Positions 62,393 to 64,000 of a stretch of 64,000 nt of DNA are shown one piece after another. A model generated the notes under the pieces. The model was not told the origin of the DNA, searched no databases, and saw nothing but the letters and a program-made list of their open reading frames with translations. The DNA lies in contig NZ_CP031842.1 of assembly GCF_003441615.1 (NCBI RefSeq), forward strand, positions 1 to 64,000. Reading direction: 5' to 3'. Source of the stretch: Dechloromonas sp. HYN0024 (GTDB lineage Bacteria > Pseudomonadota > Gammaproteobacteria > Burkholderiales > Rhodocyclaceae). The position numbers were made by a program, and so were the translations under genes. Each line of letters starts with the position of its first letter. Within the stretch, counting starts at the first letter, position 1.

Positions 62393-64000
62393 ATGATCAT
62401 CGGTACAGCCGGCCATATCGACCATGGCAAAACGACGCTGGTCAAGGCGCTAACCGGCGTTGACTGCGATCGTCTGAAGGAAGAAAAGACACGCGGTATC
62501 ACCGTCGACCTCGGTTATGCCTATACGCCGACCTTGGGTTTCATCGACGTACCAGGCCATGAAAAGCTCATTCACAACATGCTGGCCGGGGCCACCGGCA
62601 TCGATTTTGCCCTGCTCGTGATTGCTGTTGACGACGGTCCGATGCCACAGACCCGTGAGCATCTGGAAATTATCGAACTGCTCGGGATCAGGCGAGGCGC
62701 CGTGGCGCTGACCAAGATCGACCTGGCCGGCGCCGACCGGGCCAAGCAGGCCGGCGCCGAAATTGCCACCTTGCTGGTCGGCACCGCATTGGCTGCAGCG
62801 CCGGTCTTTCCGGTCGCCGCCGTGAGTGGCGAAGGGATCGCTGAGTTGCGTGCCCATCTTGAAGCGGCGGCTGCAGAACAAGGCCAACGCCAGTCCGCCG
62901 GTGGCTTTCGTCTCGCCATTGATCGTTGCTTCACGCTTTCCGGTGCAGGCACGGTGGTAACCGGCACGGCCTTTGCCGGCACGGTCAAAGCTGGCGATCA
63001 GTTGTTGCTCTCGCCGCCCAATAAATCTGTCCGGGTGCGCAGCCTGCGCGTTCAGGATGCTCCGGCTGAATCCGGTCAGGCAGGGCAGCGTATCGCCCTG
63101 GCCCTGAACGGGATCGAAAAGGCCGAGGTTGAACGTGGTCAGTGGATTGTCGCGTCGCCCTTGCATGCTCCGGTCCGCCGCGTTGACGCCAGGGTTCGCG
63201 TCCTCGCCGGTCAGCCCGTCCTCAAGCACTGGACCCAGGTACACCTTCACCTCGGGGCGGAAGATGTGCCGGCTCGTATCGCCCTGCTTGGTGCCAACGA
63301 GCTTGCGCCGGGGAGCGAGCAGTGGGCCCAGATTGCCCTTGAGCGCGACATCGGCACGCTGGCCGGCGACCGCTTCATCCTGCGCGATGCCTCGGCCCGT
63401 CACACCATTGGCGGCGGCATCGTCCTCGATATCTTCCCGCCCAGTCGCCGAAAGAGCAGCCCGGAGCGGCTGGCCATGCTGGCTGCACTGGCTGATGACA
63501 ACCCGGCTACGGCACTGCAACTGGCCAGCGACCAGCAAGCGGCCGGCATCGATCTGACGATGTACGCATTGAACCGGAACCTGGACGCGACGACGCTGGC
63601 CGCTTTGTGCCAGCAATTGAATCTCAGGCAGGTCGGGCAAACTGCTTTTTCCCCGTCCCGCTGGCAAGACCTTGAAGCCCGGCTGCTCACGGCACTGGCA
63701 GCAGAACACCAGCGGGCACCCGACCTCACCGGGGTCGAGCGCGACCGCCTACGTCGTCTGACCCTGCCGACGCTTTCCCGCCCGGCATTCGACGCATTGC
63801 TGGCCAAGCCGCTGGCCGATGGCCGTATCACTCAGAGCAATGCCTGGCTGCATCTGCCGGAACACCGGGTCGAGCTGGCGGCTGCTGACCGCGAGTTGTG
63901 GCAAGTGCTGAAGCCGCTGCTTGATAGTGAACCCTATGCGCCGCCGCGTGTGCGCGATGTCGCCAAGGCTGCGGGTATTGGCGAAGATGCCGTCCGTGGG
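62393..64000 (+). CDS. selB: Selenocysteine-specific elongation factor SelB (truncated by window end)
   Basis: SelB delivers Sec-tRNA(Sec) to ribosomes at UGA by binding the SECIS hairpin. The visible 536 codons start [20 protein letters not shown] (G1 motif GHIDHGKT) and include DVPGHE (G3) and TKID (G4). They continue through domains 2-3 into the C-terminal winged-helix region without a stop. E. coli SelB is 614 residues, so roughly 80 or more codons lie outside. The ATG at 62393 is used. Confidence 0.93.
   Translation, partial: MIIGTAGHIDHGKTTLVKALTGVDCDRLKEEKTRGITVDLGYAYTPTLGFIDVPGHEKLIHNMLAGATGIDFALLVIAVDDGPMPQTREHLEIIELLGIRRGAVALTKIDLAGADRAKQAGAEIATLLVGTALAAAPVFPVAAVSGEGIAELRAHLEAAAAEQGQRQSAGGFRLAIDRCFTLSGAGTVVTGTAFAGTVKAGDQLLLSPPNKSVRVRSLRVQDAPAESGQAGQRIALALNGIEKAEVERGQWIVASPLHAPVRRVDARVRVLAGQPVLKHWTQVHLHLGAEDVPARIALLGANELAPGSEQWAQIALERDIGTLAGDRFILRDASARHTIGGGIVLDIFPPSRRKSSPERLAMLAALADDNPATALQLASDQQAAGIDLTMYALNRNLDATTLAALCQQLNLRQVGQTAFSPSRWQDLEARLLTALAAEHQRAPDLTGVERDRLRRLTLPTLSRPAFDALLAKPLADGRITQSNAWLHLPEHRVELAAADRELWQVLKPLLDSEPYAPPRVRDVAKAAGIGEDAVRG

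Noticed and set aside
62450..63709. 419-codon minus-strand open frame over selB
   Set aside because: Antisense of SelB, whose GTPase motifs are unmistakable on the plus strand.

Overview
This 64 kb window starts exactly at the dnaA start codon and is GC-rich and densely coding. It looks like the origin-proximal chromosome of a betaproteobacterium, most likely Rhodocyclales (Dechloromonas/Azonexus-like). The taxonomic guess rests on the ATP-grasp type GshA beside gshB, the DUF4390-NtrY-NtrX set, DUF1840, a SAH riboswitch in front of metH and a Tat-exported selenocysteine formate dehydrogenase-N. It is inferred from gene content only, not from rRNA.

Layout. 1-5271 holds dnaA, dnaN and gyrB, with a DnaA-box/AT-rich gap between dnaA and dnaN. 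5349-8072 holds the stump of a small membrane-protein gene cut by a complete IS21-family element (istA/istB, 26-bp perfect terminal repeats, no target duplication seen). 8309-12010 has a carboxymuconolactone-decarboxylase-like gene, an NMT1/SsuA-type ABC importer and dtd. 12017-16176 is a minus-strand set: sirtuin, ApbE, gshB, gshA. 16325-23382 has an ABC-F ATPase, a DUF1857 gene, rsuA, oxyR, a lone CheY-like receiver and topB. 23459-29722 has dprA, a LysM protein, def-fmt-rsmB, speD and an S1/P1 nuclease. 29685-33680 is DUF4390-ntrY-ntrX, where NtrX has a wrecked AAA+ domain. 33799-43855 has hemE, priA, an MFS transporter, a MOSC protein, a ROK kinase, a methyltransferase-like gene, DUF1840, an Hpt protein, a possible CheZ-like protein, an amidase and murB. 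43863-49320 has metH with its SAH riboswitch and a CHASE/GGDEF protein. 49461-64000 is a respiratory formate and selenium island.

The formate/selenium island is the most coherent functional unit. A sensor kinase and a sigma-54 response regulator read leftward. A small DsrE-family gene reads rightward into a perfect 16-bp inverted repeat made of two GACA-N3-TGTC dyads, then a -24/-12 promoter, then fdnGHI. fdnG carries an in-frame UGA at codon 196 followed by a SECIS hairpin. Downstream are fdhE (maturation), selA (Sec-tRNA synthesis), an orphan Tat-exported flavocytochrome-c-sulfide-dehydrogenase-like flavoprotein, and selB (truncated by the window end). selC and selD were not found here.

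Six copies of the ParB centromere site parS (GTTTCACGTGRAAC or its complement) are spread from 2.8 to 62.1 kb, three of them inside coding sequence. This fits a chromosomal centromere region next to the replication origin. No rRNA, tRNA or CRISPR array was recognised.
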